Assembly (NCBI GenBank): GCA_037443425.1
Contig: JBBIOI010000073.1
Coordinates: 1 to 17,191 of the forward strand
Length of the DNA: 17,191 nucleotides
Origin: JBBIOI01 sp037443425
Lineage (GTDB): Bacteria > Desulfobacterota > BSN033 > UBA1163
Direction: 5' to 3'
Below, in pieces: positions 6,767 through 14,820 of this stretch. How positions within the stretch are numbered: position 1 is the stretch's first letter; each line of letters begins with the position of its first letter. A program made the position numbers and the translations under genes. The notes beneath the pieces were generated by a model, which worked only from the letters and a program-made list of their open reading frames with translations, searched no databases and had not been told where the DNA came from.

Positions 6767-7724
6767 TTGGAATAATATAAGATGGTATCTTTTAATTTTA
6801 ATATTTTTATTACTTCTTTTGATGCCTTTAGTGATAAAGGGTTATTGGCTTAGGCTGTTAACAAATATGTTTATGTTTGCTATATTGGCTGAAAGTGTTA
6901 ACATCATTGCAGGTTATTGCGGATATCTTGCATTGGGGAATATGTTTTTCTTTGGACTAGGGGCGTATACTGTTGCTGTATTAATGACAAAATTTAATTT
7001 TTCTTTTTATTTTGCAATAACTATAGCAGGCTTTGGAGCAAGTTTATTTGCTGTGCTCGTAGGATTACCTATTTTAAGACTCAAAGGGCAATACTTTTTA
7101 ATGGCAACTGTTGGGTTGTTAGAACTTCTTAGAGAAATAACTACAAATCTTTCTTTCACTGGTGGAGGGCAAGGAATAACACTTCCAATTTTCCCTGGTG
7201 GAGCTTATGTTGCAAATATTTTCTTCTATTATTATATGTTTTTTTTGATGGTAATTATTATTTTGGTTACTCTTTATATTTCAAAAAGTCATTTAGGATA
7301 TGCATTTAAGGCGATTAAGTTTGATGAAGATGCAGCTTCTGTAATAGGAATTAATCCTACACCATATAAAACGTTAGCATGGGCAATTAGTGCTTTTTTT
7401 ACAAGTCTCACAGGAGGAGGATATGCTTATTGGATGAGCTATATTGATCCTGGAGAGGTCTATCAAATAATGCCTTCAGTCAAAATGTATCTAATGATGA
7501 TTTTAGGAGGAGCAGGCACAGTTTTTGGCCCCATTATAGGAGCTTTTTTTATTGAGTTAATTTCTGAGCTTGTTTGGAGTAAGTTTTTGGAATTACATCT
7601 CTTATTGTTAGGAATTATATTAGTCTTAGTAGTTATCTTTACACCTAAAGGTTTTATTGAGTTAATACAGAAAGGATTAAGTCCTTCAAAACTTTTAATA
7701 GGCATAAAGGCCAATAGGATTTAA
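6759..7724 (+). CDS. livM: Branched-chain-type ABC transporter permease LivM
   Basis: This 321-residue inner-membrane protein of the BPD_transp_2 family has many hydrophobic helices. LivM hallmarks are SVNIIAGYCGYLALGNMFFFGLGAY-type sequence at about residues 45-70 (here AESVNIIAGYCGYLALG), LPILRLKGQYFLMATVG at about 105-121, the cytoplasmic FKAIKFDEDAASVIGIN coupling segment at about 188-205, and the C-terminal MMILGGAGTVFGPIIGA. It is the second half of the heterodimeric channel. The ATG lies inside the last codons of livH (eight-base overlap), preceded by GGGGAAA. The protein runs to the usual LivM length without the long N-terminal extension seen in E. coli. Confidence 0.92.
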   Translation: MVSWNNIRWYLLILIFLLLLLMPLVIKGYWLRLLTNMFMFAILAESVNIIAGYCGYLALGNMFFFGLGAYTVAVLMTKFNFSFYFAITIAGFGASLFAVLVGLPILRLKGQYFLMATVGLLELLREITTNLSFTGGGQGITLPIFPGGAYVANIFFYYYMFFLMVIIILVTLYISKSHLGYAFKAIKFDEDAASVIGINPTPYKTLAWAISAFFTSLTGGGYAYWMSYIDPGEVYQIMPSVKMYLMMILGGAGTVFGPIIGAFFIELISELVWSKFLELHLLLLGIILVLVVIFTPKGFIELIQKGLSPSKLLIGIKANRI

Positions 7725-7727
7725 TAT

Positions 7728-8474
7728 ATGTCTATTCTTCTTGAGGGGAAAAGGGTAACTAAGAATTTTGGTGGGCTGACGGCCATTAGAGGAGTAGATT
7801 TTGAAATCATGGAAGGTGAAATCTTTGGATTAATAGGTCCAAATGGTTCGGGTAAAACTACCCTTTTAAATCTAATCAATGGTATTTTCCCGATATCAAC
7901 AGGAGAGATTTATTTTCGAAATCAAAGGATTAATGGTTTAAAACCTTACCAAATTACACATATGGGGATTGGAAGGGCTTTTCAAATCGTCAGGGTCTTT
8001 GAGGGAATGACGATCAAGGAAAATGCTGTTGTAGGGAATTTATTCGGAATGAAAAGAAAAAAGAGTGTTAATCAAGCCTTAAAAGAGGTTGAGGAAATTT
8101 TAGATTTTGTTGGACTTGGATCAAAGATGGATTATCGGGTTTCTGAAGTAACGATTGGAGATTTAAAACGTCTCGAATTAGCAAGGGCATTAGCTATGAA
8201 TCCCAAGCTTCTTCTTCTTGACGAAGTAATGGCAGGTCTAAATCCAAAAGAGGTCGAAGGGTTAATGAATTTAATTTTGACAATCAATCAAAAAGGAATA
8301 ACTATTTTAATTATTGAACATGTTATGAAAGCAGTTATGGGGATTTCGCATAGGATCATGGTCCTTCATCAAGGTAATAAAATCGCCTTAGGATCACCTA
8401 AAGAGATTATTAAGAACGAGGAAGTAATCAAATCTTATTTAGGGGAAAGATTTTTTAAAAATATGATCCAATAA
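7728..8474 (+). CDS. livG: ABC transporter ATP-binding protein LivG
   Basis: This 248-residue ATPase energises the Liv importer from the cytoplasm. Walker A is GPNGSGKT (37-44), the Q-loop region is GIGRAFQIVRVF (81-91), Walker B is LLLLDE (161-166) and the switch His is H198 in IIEHVM. The ABC signature is atypical: where LSYGQ or LSGGQ is expected there is VTIGD (141-145), followed by a normal RLELARAL helix. The EVMAGLNPKE D-loop (166-175) is typical for LivG. A group of LivG proteins from environmental bacteria tolerates such variation, and the partner LivF has a normal signature, so the dimer would have one canonical site. It starts three bases after the livM stop with only a weak upstream purine stretch, consistent with coupling. 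Confidence 0.92.
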   Translation: MSILLEGKRVTKNFGGLTAIRGVDFEIMEGEIFGLIGPNGSGKTTLLNLINGIFPISTGEIYFRNQRINGLKPYQITHMGIGRAFQIVRVFEGMTIKENAVVGNLFGMKRKKSVNQALKEVEEILDFVGLGSKMDYRVSEVTIGDLKRLELARALAMNPKLLLLDEVMAGLNPKEVEGLMNLILTINQKGITILIIEHVMKAVMGISHRIMVLHQGNKIALGSPKEIIKNEEVIKSYLGERFFKNMIQ

Positions 8475-8485
8475 GAAGAAATCAA

Positions 8486-9217
8486 ATGGCAAAAGACTTA
8501 AAGGATTCTCTTTTATCTATTAGAGATGTTCATGCAGGATATGGGGAAATTCAAACCTTATGGGGAATATCTTTAGATATAAAACATCGGGAGATAATTG
8601 CTTTGCTTGGAGGGAATGGAGCCGGAAAATCAACTCTAATCAATACAATTTCGGGAATAATCTTTCCTTTTAAAGGAAATATATATTTTGAGGGAGAAGA
8701 CATTTCATTTTTAAATACTACAAAAAGGGTTCAGATTGGAATCACTCAAATACCAGAAGGAAGGCTTCTATTTTCTGGCCTAACGGTATTGCAAAATTTG
8801 CGTTTAGGTGCTTTTTCAAGAAAAGATAAAAAAGAGCTACAAAGAGATTTAGAATTCATTTTTCATCTTTTTCCAAGACTTTATGAAAGAAAAAATCAAT
8901 TAGCAGGTACACTCAGTGGTGGTGAACAACAGATGTGCGCCATCGGCCGCGGATTAATGTCAAATCCTAAACTTCTTTTGATTGATGAACTTTCATTAGG
9001 TCTTGCCCCTCTTATTGTAGATCATATTATGGAGATCTTAAGAAGGGTATATGAAGAGAAAGTATTAAGCATTATCCTTGTAGAGCAGGATGTCCAATTA
9101 GGGTTGGAATTTTCTAATCGAGCATATGTAATAGAGACAGGGAGGATTGTTAGAGAGGGTGATTCTAAGGATTTAATTAAGGATCCGGAGATTCAAAGGG
9201 CATATCTTGGAATTTAA
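8486..9217 (+). CDS. livF: ABC transporter ATP-binding protein LivF
   Basis: This 243-residue second ATPase of the Liv importer has Walker A GGNGAGKS (42-49), the family segment TQIPEGRLLFSGLTV (87-101), a canonical signature LSGGEQQM (143-150) and Walker B LLLIDE (163-168). The LVEQDVQLGL segment (198-207) has the Gln in place of the switch His that is usual for LivF. It starts eleven bases after livG with AGAAG as a weak Shine-Dalgarno. The transporter set is complete in this window: LivK (separate) plus LivH, M, G and F. Its co-location with catabolic genes suggests that it imports the substrate of the downstream enzymes, not necessarily an amino acid. Confidence 0.93.
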   Translation: MAKDLKDSLLSIRDVHAGYGEIQTLWGISLDIKHREIIALLGGNGAGKSTLINTISGIIFPFKGNIYFEGEDISFLNTTKRVQIGITQIPEGRLLFSGLTVLQNLRLGAFSRKDKKELQRDLEFIFHLFPRLYERKNQLAGTLSGGEQQMCAIGRGLMSNPKLLLIDELSLGLAPLIVDHIMEILRRVYEEKVLSIILVEQDVQLGLEFSNRAYVIETGRIVREGDSKDLIKDPEIQRAYLGI

Positions 9218-9278
9218 TTTAAAGGGAAATAAATTATATGAAATTAGTTTATATCACAAATTAAAAGGGAGGTTAGAA

Positions 9279-11345
9279 ATGACAGTTAAAAGAAAACCAA
9301 AATTTATTGTTGGGACCGATATTGGAGGGACATTTACAGATATCATAGGTATAGATTTAGAAACAAGTGAACAAAGAATTGGTAAAGTCCCTTCAACTCC
9401 CCCTACCTATTTTGATGGTGTTATCAATGGTCTTAGGAAGGCAAATCTTTTGGGAAATGAATGTTTTTCATTTCGTCATGGTGCAACTGTTTCAACAAAT
9501 GCGATTCTCGAAAGGAAAGGTGTAAAAACAGCATTAATTACTACAGAAGGGTTTCGAGATGTATTAGGAGGAGGAAGGGCTGAGAGGATCTCAGCATTCG
9601 AACTCGATTGGGATCCACCAGAATTGATTGTTCCGAGAAGGAATGTACTAACAGTAAGAGAAAGAACTGGTCCATGGGGAGAAATCATCGTTCCTCTCAA
9701 TGAAGAGGATGTCAGGATTGCTGCAAGAAAATGCAGGAAACGAGGTATAGAATCTATTGCTATCTGTTATATAGATTCTTTTATGAATCCCATTCATGAG
9801 AAGAGGACTCGAGAGATTCTGGAAGAGGAGCTTCCTGGAATTGATATTACTTGTTCTCATGAGATTTTGCCACAAATGCTTGAATTTGAAAGAACATGTA
9901 CAACTGTCTTAAATGCTTATATTTCTCCAATTCTCAAAAATTATCTCAAAGGCTTATATGAAAGACTCAAGCAGGATTGGAATTATAATGGTCCTATCTT
10001 AGTTACTACCAGCGGTGGAGGGGTGATAGGGATGGATGAGGCTATTAAACTACCAGCTCGAACCTTTCACTCATCTCCTGTTTCAGGTGCTGTTGGAATG
10101 GCAGGATATATAGGATCCTTAGCTGGTTTTGAAAATGTCATACCGTTTGAAACTGGAGGTACAACAAATAATGTCTCTATTATTTATAAAGGTTCTCCTG
10201 CAATGACTCATGAATGGAAAATACTATGGAATGTTCCCTGTTGTCTTCCTTCAGTCGATACAGTTTACATAGGGGCTGGAGGAGGTAGTATTGGATGGGT
10301 AGATAAAGGTCAGATTCTAAATGTGGGGCCTCAGAGCATGGGGGCTGTGCCTGGGCCGGCATGTTATGGAATGGGGGGTGAAGAGGCTACTAATACAGAC
10401 TGTCAGATTGTCTTAGGTAGAATTAACCCGGATTATTTCTTGGGTGGTGAAATGAAGGTGTATAAAGAGCTGTCGTTTAAAGCTTTGAAGGAGAAGATTG
10501 GAGATCACTATGGATGGAGTGCTGAAGAAGCTGCAGCCAATATGTATATGGTTGCTATGACAAATCTAATGATGGCAATGAGGATTCAGACTGTTTCTCG
10601 AGGTTTGGATCCCCGGGATTTTGCTATAGTCCCTTACGGAGGTGGAGGTCCCATGTATGCCTGCGATTTAGCAAGGGAATTAGGGGTCACTACGGTTATA
10701 GTTCCACCTCTTCCAGGATATGCTTCTGCATTCGGGGCAATTCGTGTTGATGTGAAACATGAATTCACTTATCCCATTCATAAGACAGAACATGAAATTG
10801 ATTATGATCAGCTCAATAAGGATATGGAAAATCTGGTCAAAAAAGCTATTGATACCCTAAAACGAGAAGGGCTTTTAAAAAAACAGATGGTAATTCAACG
10901 TTTCCTGGATATTAAGTATTTTAGTCAAAGTCAATTTTTAACCGTTGAGATTCCTCCTGGAAAAATAAAAAATCTGAGATTAGCAACTGAAAGATTCTTA
11001 ACAGCAATGAAGGCTAAATATGGATATATCCTTCCCCCTGGATATGTTGATATAGAGGTCGTTAATTTGAGAGTAGTTGCAATGGGAATTATACCAAAGC
11101 CTGAACTTCCAAAAATTGATCGAAAAGGATCTTTAAAAAATGCACAGAAGCCTTCCAGAAAAGTTTGGTTTAAGGATTCAGGTTTTATTACAACAAAGAT
11201 TTTTGAAAGAGATTTACTTCCAAGAGGGGCAACCTTTGATGGTCCTGCTATTATAGAACAACCTGATACAACCACGGTCATGCCCCCTCGAACACATTGT
11301 AAGGTTGATGATTATGGAAATCTAATTATAAAAGTTTCAAGATAG
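9279..11345 (+). CDS. hyuA: Hydantoinase/oxoprolinase HyuA family protein (ATP-dependent subunit; acetone/acetophenone carboxylase-like)
   Basis: The chosen ATG at 9279 gives 688 residues, preceded by AGGGAGG at 9266-9272; an in-frame TTG at 9207 overlapping livF has no support. The N-terminal Hydant_A_N part begins IVGTDIGGTFTD (10-21), the phosphate-1 loop of the actin-like ATPase fold, followed by FRHGATVSTNAILERKG (65-81). The second part has IGAGGGSIGWVDKG (331-344) and MGAVPGPACYG (354-364). The second phosphate motif, normally DxGGTSTD, reads ETGGTTNN (291-298), replacing two acidic positions with Glu and Asn. The family couples ATP to opening of cyclic amides (hydantoins, 5-oxoproline, caprolactam) or to carboxylation of ketones through phosphorylated enols. 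It is paired with hyuB ten bases downstream. The substrate is not deducible; context suggests an aromatic or heterocyclic compound. Confidence 0.9.
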   Translation: MTVKRKPKFIVGTDIGGTFTDIIGIDLETSEQRIGKVPSTPPTYFDGVINGLRKANLLGNECFSFRHGATVSTNAILERKGVKTALITTEGFRDVLGGGRAERISAFELDWDPPELIVPRRNVLTVRERTGPWGEIIVPLNEEDVRIAARKCRKRGIESIAICYIDSFMNPIHEKRTREILEEELPGIDITCSHEILPQMLEFERTCTTVLNAYISPILKNYLKGLYERLKQDWNYNGPILVTTSGGGVIGMDEAIKLPARTFHSSPVSGAVGMAGYIGSLAGFENVIPFETGGTTNNVSIIYKGSPAMTHEWKILWNVPCCLPSVDTVYIGAGGGSIGWVDKGQILNVGPQSMGAVPGPACYGMGGEEATNTDCQIVLGRINPDYFLGGEMKVYKELSFKALKEKIGDHYGWSAEEAAANMYMVAMTNLMMAMRIQTVSRGLDPRDFAIVPYGGGGPMYACDLARELGVTTVIVPPLPGYASAFGAIRVDVKHEFTYPIHKTEHEIDYDQLNKDMENLVKKAIDTLKREGLLKKQMVIQRFLDIKYFSQSQFLTVEIPPGKIKNLRLATERFLTAMKAKYGYILPPGYVDIEVVNLRVVAMGIIPKPELPKIDRKGSLKNAQKPSRKVWFKDSGFITTKIFERDLLPRGATFDGPAIIEQPDTTTVMPPRTHCKVDDYGNLIIKVSR

Positions 11346-11355
11346 GAGGAAATTT

Positions 11356-13305
11356 ATGAGAAAGAAAGAACAGAAAAAATATAAGGTTAAAGAGAAACTT
11401 GAAGAAATCAAAGGATTAAAGATTGATTTAATTACTTTTGAAGTATTAAGAAATGCATTTGTGGCTGCATGTTATGAAGCAAGCACTACGATTGAACGTA
11501 TTGCCTATCATCCAGTGATCGGAATGGGTAGAGATCGATCTAATGCTATTCTTACTTCTGATGGTAGACTTGTAGCACATGGTCATACTGACGCTGCAGC
11601 TCATTATGCCTCTTTTGAACCTTCAGTCCAAGAATTATTTAAAGATATCCCAAAAGAGACGATGAAGCCTGGGGAGGCTTACCTTTTTAGCGATCCCTAC
11701 AGAACAGGGTCTCATGTGAATGATACTCGTTTAATAAAACCTATTTTTTATAAAGATGAAATCGTAGCATTTGCATGTACAGTAATCCATTGGCCAGACA
11801 TGGGTGGACCAATGCCTGGGACTTTTAATCCAGAGGCTACATCATGTTATGCTGAAGGGATACGTATCCCGCCGATAAGGTTGTTTAAAAATAATCAATT
11901 AGATGAGGAATGGTTCCGATTCATAGCATTAAACATTCGTGGAAGTATTGAAAGAAGAGGGGATTTAACAGCACAGTTCGAAGCTGCAAGTTTAATTGAG
12001 AGAAGGGTAAGGGATTTAGTTTCGCGTTATGGTGTAAAAACTGTTAAATTGGCTTTTGAGGAACAATTTAACTATACAGAACGATTGATGCTCACTGAAA
12101 TTAAAGAACTCCCAGATGGGGAATGGGAATTTGATGACTATGGGGATCAGGATGTTATGAAAGAAGGTAAACCCCCTATACGTGTTCATTGTAAAATGAC
12201 AAAAAAAGGTACAAAATTAACTTTTGATTGGACTCAATCAGATCCACAGCCAATTGGCTCATGGGGAGCAAGCAGGGCTACATTGCTTGGGGCCAATTAC
12301 CTTGGTTTTATGATATGTTTCCCAAGATTATTTCCTCTTAACAATGGGATTATTCGCAATTTAGAAATCATTTCGAAACCAGGAACTTGTGTCCATGTCT
12401 TAGAACCTGCTCCTACTACTGGGTATTGTTCTGGAGCTTTTGATAAAGTAGAGGCTGTTACTATTGCTTGTTTAGCAGGACCACTTTCTTCTGTCCAACC
12501 CTGGAGGGTTTATCCAGCAGCTGTTAGTTTAACAAACCTTTGTATGGGTGGGTTTAATCCAAGGACTAAAAAGCCATTTGTTCAATATACATATGCTGTT
12601 GGTGGTGAAAATGCGAGGGTATTTAAAGATGGTAAGTCTTTAATTTTTATGCGTTTCTGTAATGCAAGAACAGTTCCACAAGAGCTTGAAGAGCGATGGT
12701 TTCCTGTAATTTACACTCGTTATGAGGCAAGACCTGATAGCTGTGGTCATGGAATGAGACGAGGTGGGTTTGCATTAGTTAGAGAACTTGACATACTTAC
12801 AGATGTTACCATGACGATTCACGGGGATAGAGAAAAATTCCCTCCTTTTGGGATTAGCGGGGGATTAAATGGTGGTGGTTGTGCATTAATTATAAATAAA
12901 GGAACTGAGAAAGAGTTTAATGCTGGTATGTATGCAACAGGAGTTCGCTTAAAAGCAGGTGACCATATATACTACACATCCAGTGGAGGTGGAGGATTTG
13001 GAAATCCATGGGAACGTGATCCAGAGCTTGTCTTAGAAGATGTAAAAGACGAATGGCTTACGATAGAGGCAGCAAAGAAATATTATGGAGTAGTTATAGA
13101 AGAAATTGATGCAGAGGCTTGTGAATATCGGATCAATTATGAAGAAACAGAGAAGATGAGGGCTATCTTGAAAGAAGAAGGATTTCCTGAAGGTCGCGGA
13201 CCTCATCAAGTTCATCCAATTGGTAAAAAAATTAAACCTGCATGGATTCCAAAAGAAGAGGAAGTGCAACCACATATAACTATTTCAAGACCACCTGGAT
13301 GGTAG
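11356..13305 (+). CDS. hyuB: Hydantoinase B/oxoprolinase HyuB family protein
   Basis: This 649-residue partner of HyuA is preceded by TAGGAGGA at 11343-11350. The family opening is at about 26-50 (LITFEVLRNAFVAACYEAS), followed by SNAILTSDGRLVAHG (60-74), SDPYRTGSHVNDTRLIKPIF (111-130) and HWPDMGGPMPGTFNPEA (144-160), the segments that hold the metal-binding residues in this family. The C-terminal GISGGLNGGG and SSGGGGFGNPWERDPE motifs are normal. A lysine-rich 20-residue N-terminal extension precedes the domain. Together HyuA and HyuB would form the alpha/beta core. No gene for the small third (gamma) subunit of acetone carboxylase is seen beside them, which argues against a true acetone carboxylase. 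Candidates are an acetophenone-carboxylase-like enzyme or a cyclic-amide hydrolase. The last 50 or so residues are variable, with a proline-rich end. Confidence 0.9.
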   Translation: MRKKEQKKYKVKEKLEEIKGLKIDLITFEVLRNAFVAACYEASTTIERIAYHPVIGMGRDRSNAILTSDGRLVAHGHTDAAAHYASFEPSVQELFKDIPKETMKPGEAYLFSDPYRTGSHVNDTRLIKPIFYKDEIVAFACTVIHWPDMGGPMPGTFNPEATSCYAEGIRIPPIRLFKNNQLDEEWFRFIALNIRGSIERRGDLTAQFEAASLIERRVRDLVSRYGVKTVKLAFEEQFNYTERLMLTEIKELPDGEWEFDDYGDQDVMKEGKPPIRVHCKMTKKGTKLTFDWTQSDPQPIGSWGASRATLLGANYLGFMICFPRLFPLNNGIIRNLEIISKPGTCVHVLEPAPTTGYCSGAFDKVEAVTIACLAGPLSSVQPWRVYPAAVSLTNLCMGGFNPRTKKPFVQYTYAVGGENARVFKDGKSLIFMRFCNARTVPQELEERWFPVIYTRYEARPDSCGHGMRRGGFALVRELDILTDVTMTIHGDREKFPPFGISGGLNGGGCALIINKGTEKEFNAGMYATGVRLKAGDHIYYTSSGGGGFGNPWERDPELVLEDVKDEWLTIEAAKKYYGVVIEEIDAEACEYRINYEETEKMRAILKEEGFPEGRGPHQVHPIGKKIKPAWIPKEEEVQPHITISRPPGW

Positions 13306-13318
13306 AGAAAGAACTTAT

Positions 13319-13354
13319 TTAAAATTTTTCAGAAAAGGCGATTGAAAATTTTAA
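13319..13354 (+). other. AT-rich inverted repeat in the hyuB-ubiD gap
   Basis: TTAAAATTTTTC at 13319-13330 and GAAAATTTTAA at 13344-13354 can pair as a stem of about eleven base pairs with one bulged base and a 13-base loop. It lies in the 72-base gap between hyuB and the UbiD gene. No T-run follows directly. It may be an mRNA-processing or partial attenuation hairpin; it may also simply reflect the AT-rich composition. Confidence 0.35.
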
Positions 13355-13377
13355 AATCTTCTAAAAAGGAGTAAAAA

Positions 13378-14778
13378 ATGGGAAAAACCAATTGGTATGA
13401 TATGAGGGAATTCATGAATTTTTTAGAAGAAAAGAATGATCTTTTAAGAATTAAAGAAGAGGTTGATCCAGAATGGGAAATAAATGGTATTACAAGAATA
13501 GGTCTTCAGGAATCTGGGCCCGCCATCTTATTTGAGAAGGTTAAAGGTGTTGATTTCCCTATATTAACCAATCTCCTTGGAGCAGATAGAAGATTTCTAT
13601 GGGCAGTAGGCTTGGAAGATTGGAGTCAATTTAATGAATGGTGGTATAAAAGGACTGAAAAATTAATTCCACCTAAGATCATTAATGAGGGTCCATGTCA
13701 GGAAGAAATCATAGAAGGAGAAGCTATCGATATTAATCGAATTTGCAATATTAGATGGCACCAATATGATGGCAGTCCTTTTCCTGGTACCCTGTCAGTT
13801 TCGATTACAAAAGACCCTGAGACAGGACTTCTAAATGCTGGGATTTATAGAATGGGTACACTCGGGAAGAATATTTTGGGTTGGGGTGCACCCGAATATA
13901 CACATGGCAGGCAGCATTATATGAAATATGAAAAGATGGGGAAACCTATGCCTATGGCTGTTATTACCGGCTATGACCCCATTGTTTTCATAGTTTCATG
14001 TACAAGAACACCTCCAGGGATTGATGAATTCCATCTGGCAGGGGCTCTTAGAGGAGAACCGTTAGAAATGGTAAAGTGTAAAACAATTGATATAGAAGTT
14101 CCAGCCAGTTGTGAATTTGTATTTGAAGGTTTTGTTGAACCTAATTACAGAAGTATGGAGGGAGGATTTGGTGAATATACAGGGTATTATGGAGAAGCAA
14201 GAAGTAATCCAGTTTTTAAAATCCAAATGATTACCCATCGAAAAAATCCCATCTATCTTGGGGCAAGAGAGCAATGGTATCCTTCTGATAGTGCAATTAC
14301 TGTAGGGAAGGCTTCACAGGCTGAAGCTTATAAAACAATTAAAAAGTTAGTTCCAGGAATAATCGACTTGCGATGTGATGTAACTTATGAGGCAATAGTC
14401 AAAATAAAAAAGCTATTTAAAGGGCATCCTCAACAAGTGATGGATGCCATATGGGGGGCCACTTATGCTCGATATAAACATGTCGTAGTAGTAGATGAAG
14501 ATATTGATATATGGGATTATAATAGCGTTCATTGGGCTCTCTCTACTCGAGTCAAAGCAGATAGAGATGTGTATATTCTTCCAAGAAGAGCTGGCCAATG
14601 GTTAGACCCAGCAATACCGCTGAGGGAGAAAGGTTGGCAAGCAGGGTTAGGCATTGATGCTACCATCCCTTGGGAAGAGTATGAATTCTGGGGTGAACTT
14701 CCCCCTCGAACTGTGGATGACCCTGAAGTTATAGAAAAAACCAGAAAAAAATGGGGAATTTTATTTAAGAAAGGATGA
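13378..14778 (+). CDS. UbiD-family prenyl-FMN-dependent decarboxylase/carboxylase
   Basis: This 466-residue protein has the standard UbiD architecture. The N-terminal WYDMREFMNFLEEKNDLLRI is typical. The cofactor and catalytic region includes NAGIYRMG with R158, and SMEGGFGEYTGYYGE with E261 and E266. These correspond to the Arg-Glu-Glu set of Fdc1 (R173, E277, E282), including the five-residue spacing of the two Glu, so it should be active. It needs prenylated FMN from a UbiX-type prenyltransferase, none of which is encoded here. UbiD relatives decarboxylate aromatic or alpha,beta-unsaturated acids, and in anaerobes carboxylate phenylphosphate, benzene or naphthalene. AAAAAGGAG at 13363-13371 sets the ATG. 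Next to a CoA ligase and HyuAB, a role in (de)carboxylating an aromatic or enoic intermediate is likely. Direction and substrate are unknown. Confidence 0.93.
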   Translation: MGKTNWYDMREFMNFLEEKNDLLRIKEEVDPEWEINGITRIGLQESGPAILFEKVKGVDFPILTNLLGADRRFLWAVGLEDWSQFNEWWYKRTEKLIPPKIINEGPCQEEIIEGEAIDINRICNIRWHQYDGSPFPGTLSVSITKDPETGLLNAGIYRMGTLGKNILGWGAPEYTHGRQHYMKYEKMGKPMPMAVITGYDPIVFIVSCTRTPPGIDEFHLAGALRGEPLEMVKCKTIDIEVPASCEFVFEGFVEPNYRSMEGGFGEYTGYYGEARSNPVFKIQMITHRKNPIYLGAREQWYPSDSAITVGKASQAEAYKTIKKLVPGIIDLRCDVTYEAIVKIKKLFKGHPQQVMDAIWGATYARYKHVVVVDEDIDIWDYNSVHWALSTRVKADRDVYILPRRAGQWLDPAIPLREKGWQAGLGIDATIPWEEYEFWGELPPRTVDDPEVIEKTRKKWGILFKKG

Positions 14779-14820
14779 TTCATTAAGATTTTAATATAAA
14801 TTTTAAAGAGGAGGGAAAGA

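Noticed and set aside
9207..9278. Upstream in-frame TTG start for HyuA that would overlap livF and add 24 residues.
   Set aside because: No Shine-Dalgarno, no family similarity in the added residues, and a near-ideal AGGGAGG sits before the ATG at 9279.
11356..13305. Complete acetone carboxylase operon.
   Set aside because: Only the two HyuA/HyuB-like subunits are present, and no small gamma-subunit gene is next to them.
13378..14778. UbiD acting in ubiquinone biosynthesis.
   Set aside because: No other quinone-biosynthesis genes are nearby; the neighbours are transport and catabolic genes under a sigma-54 promoter.
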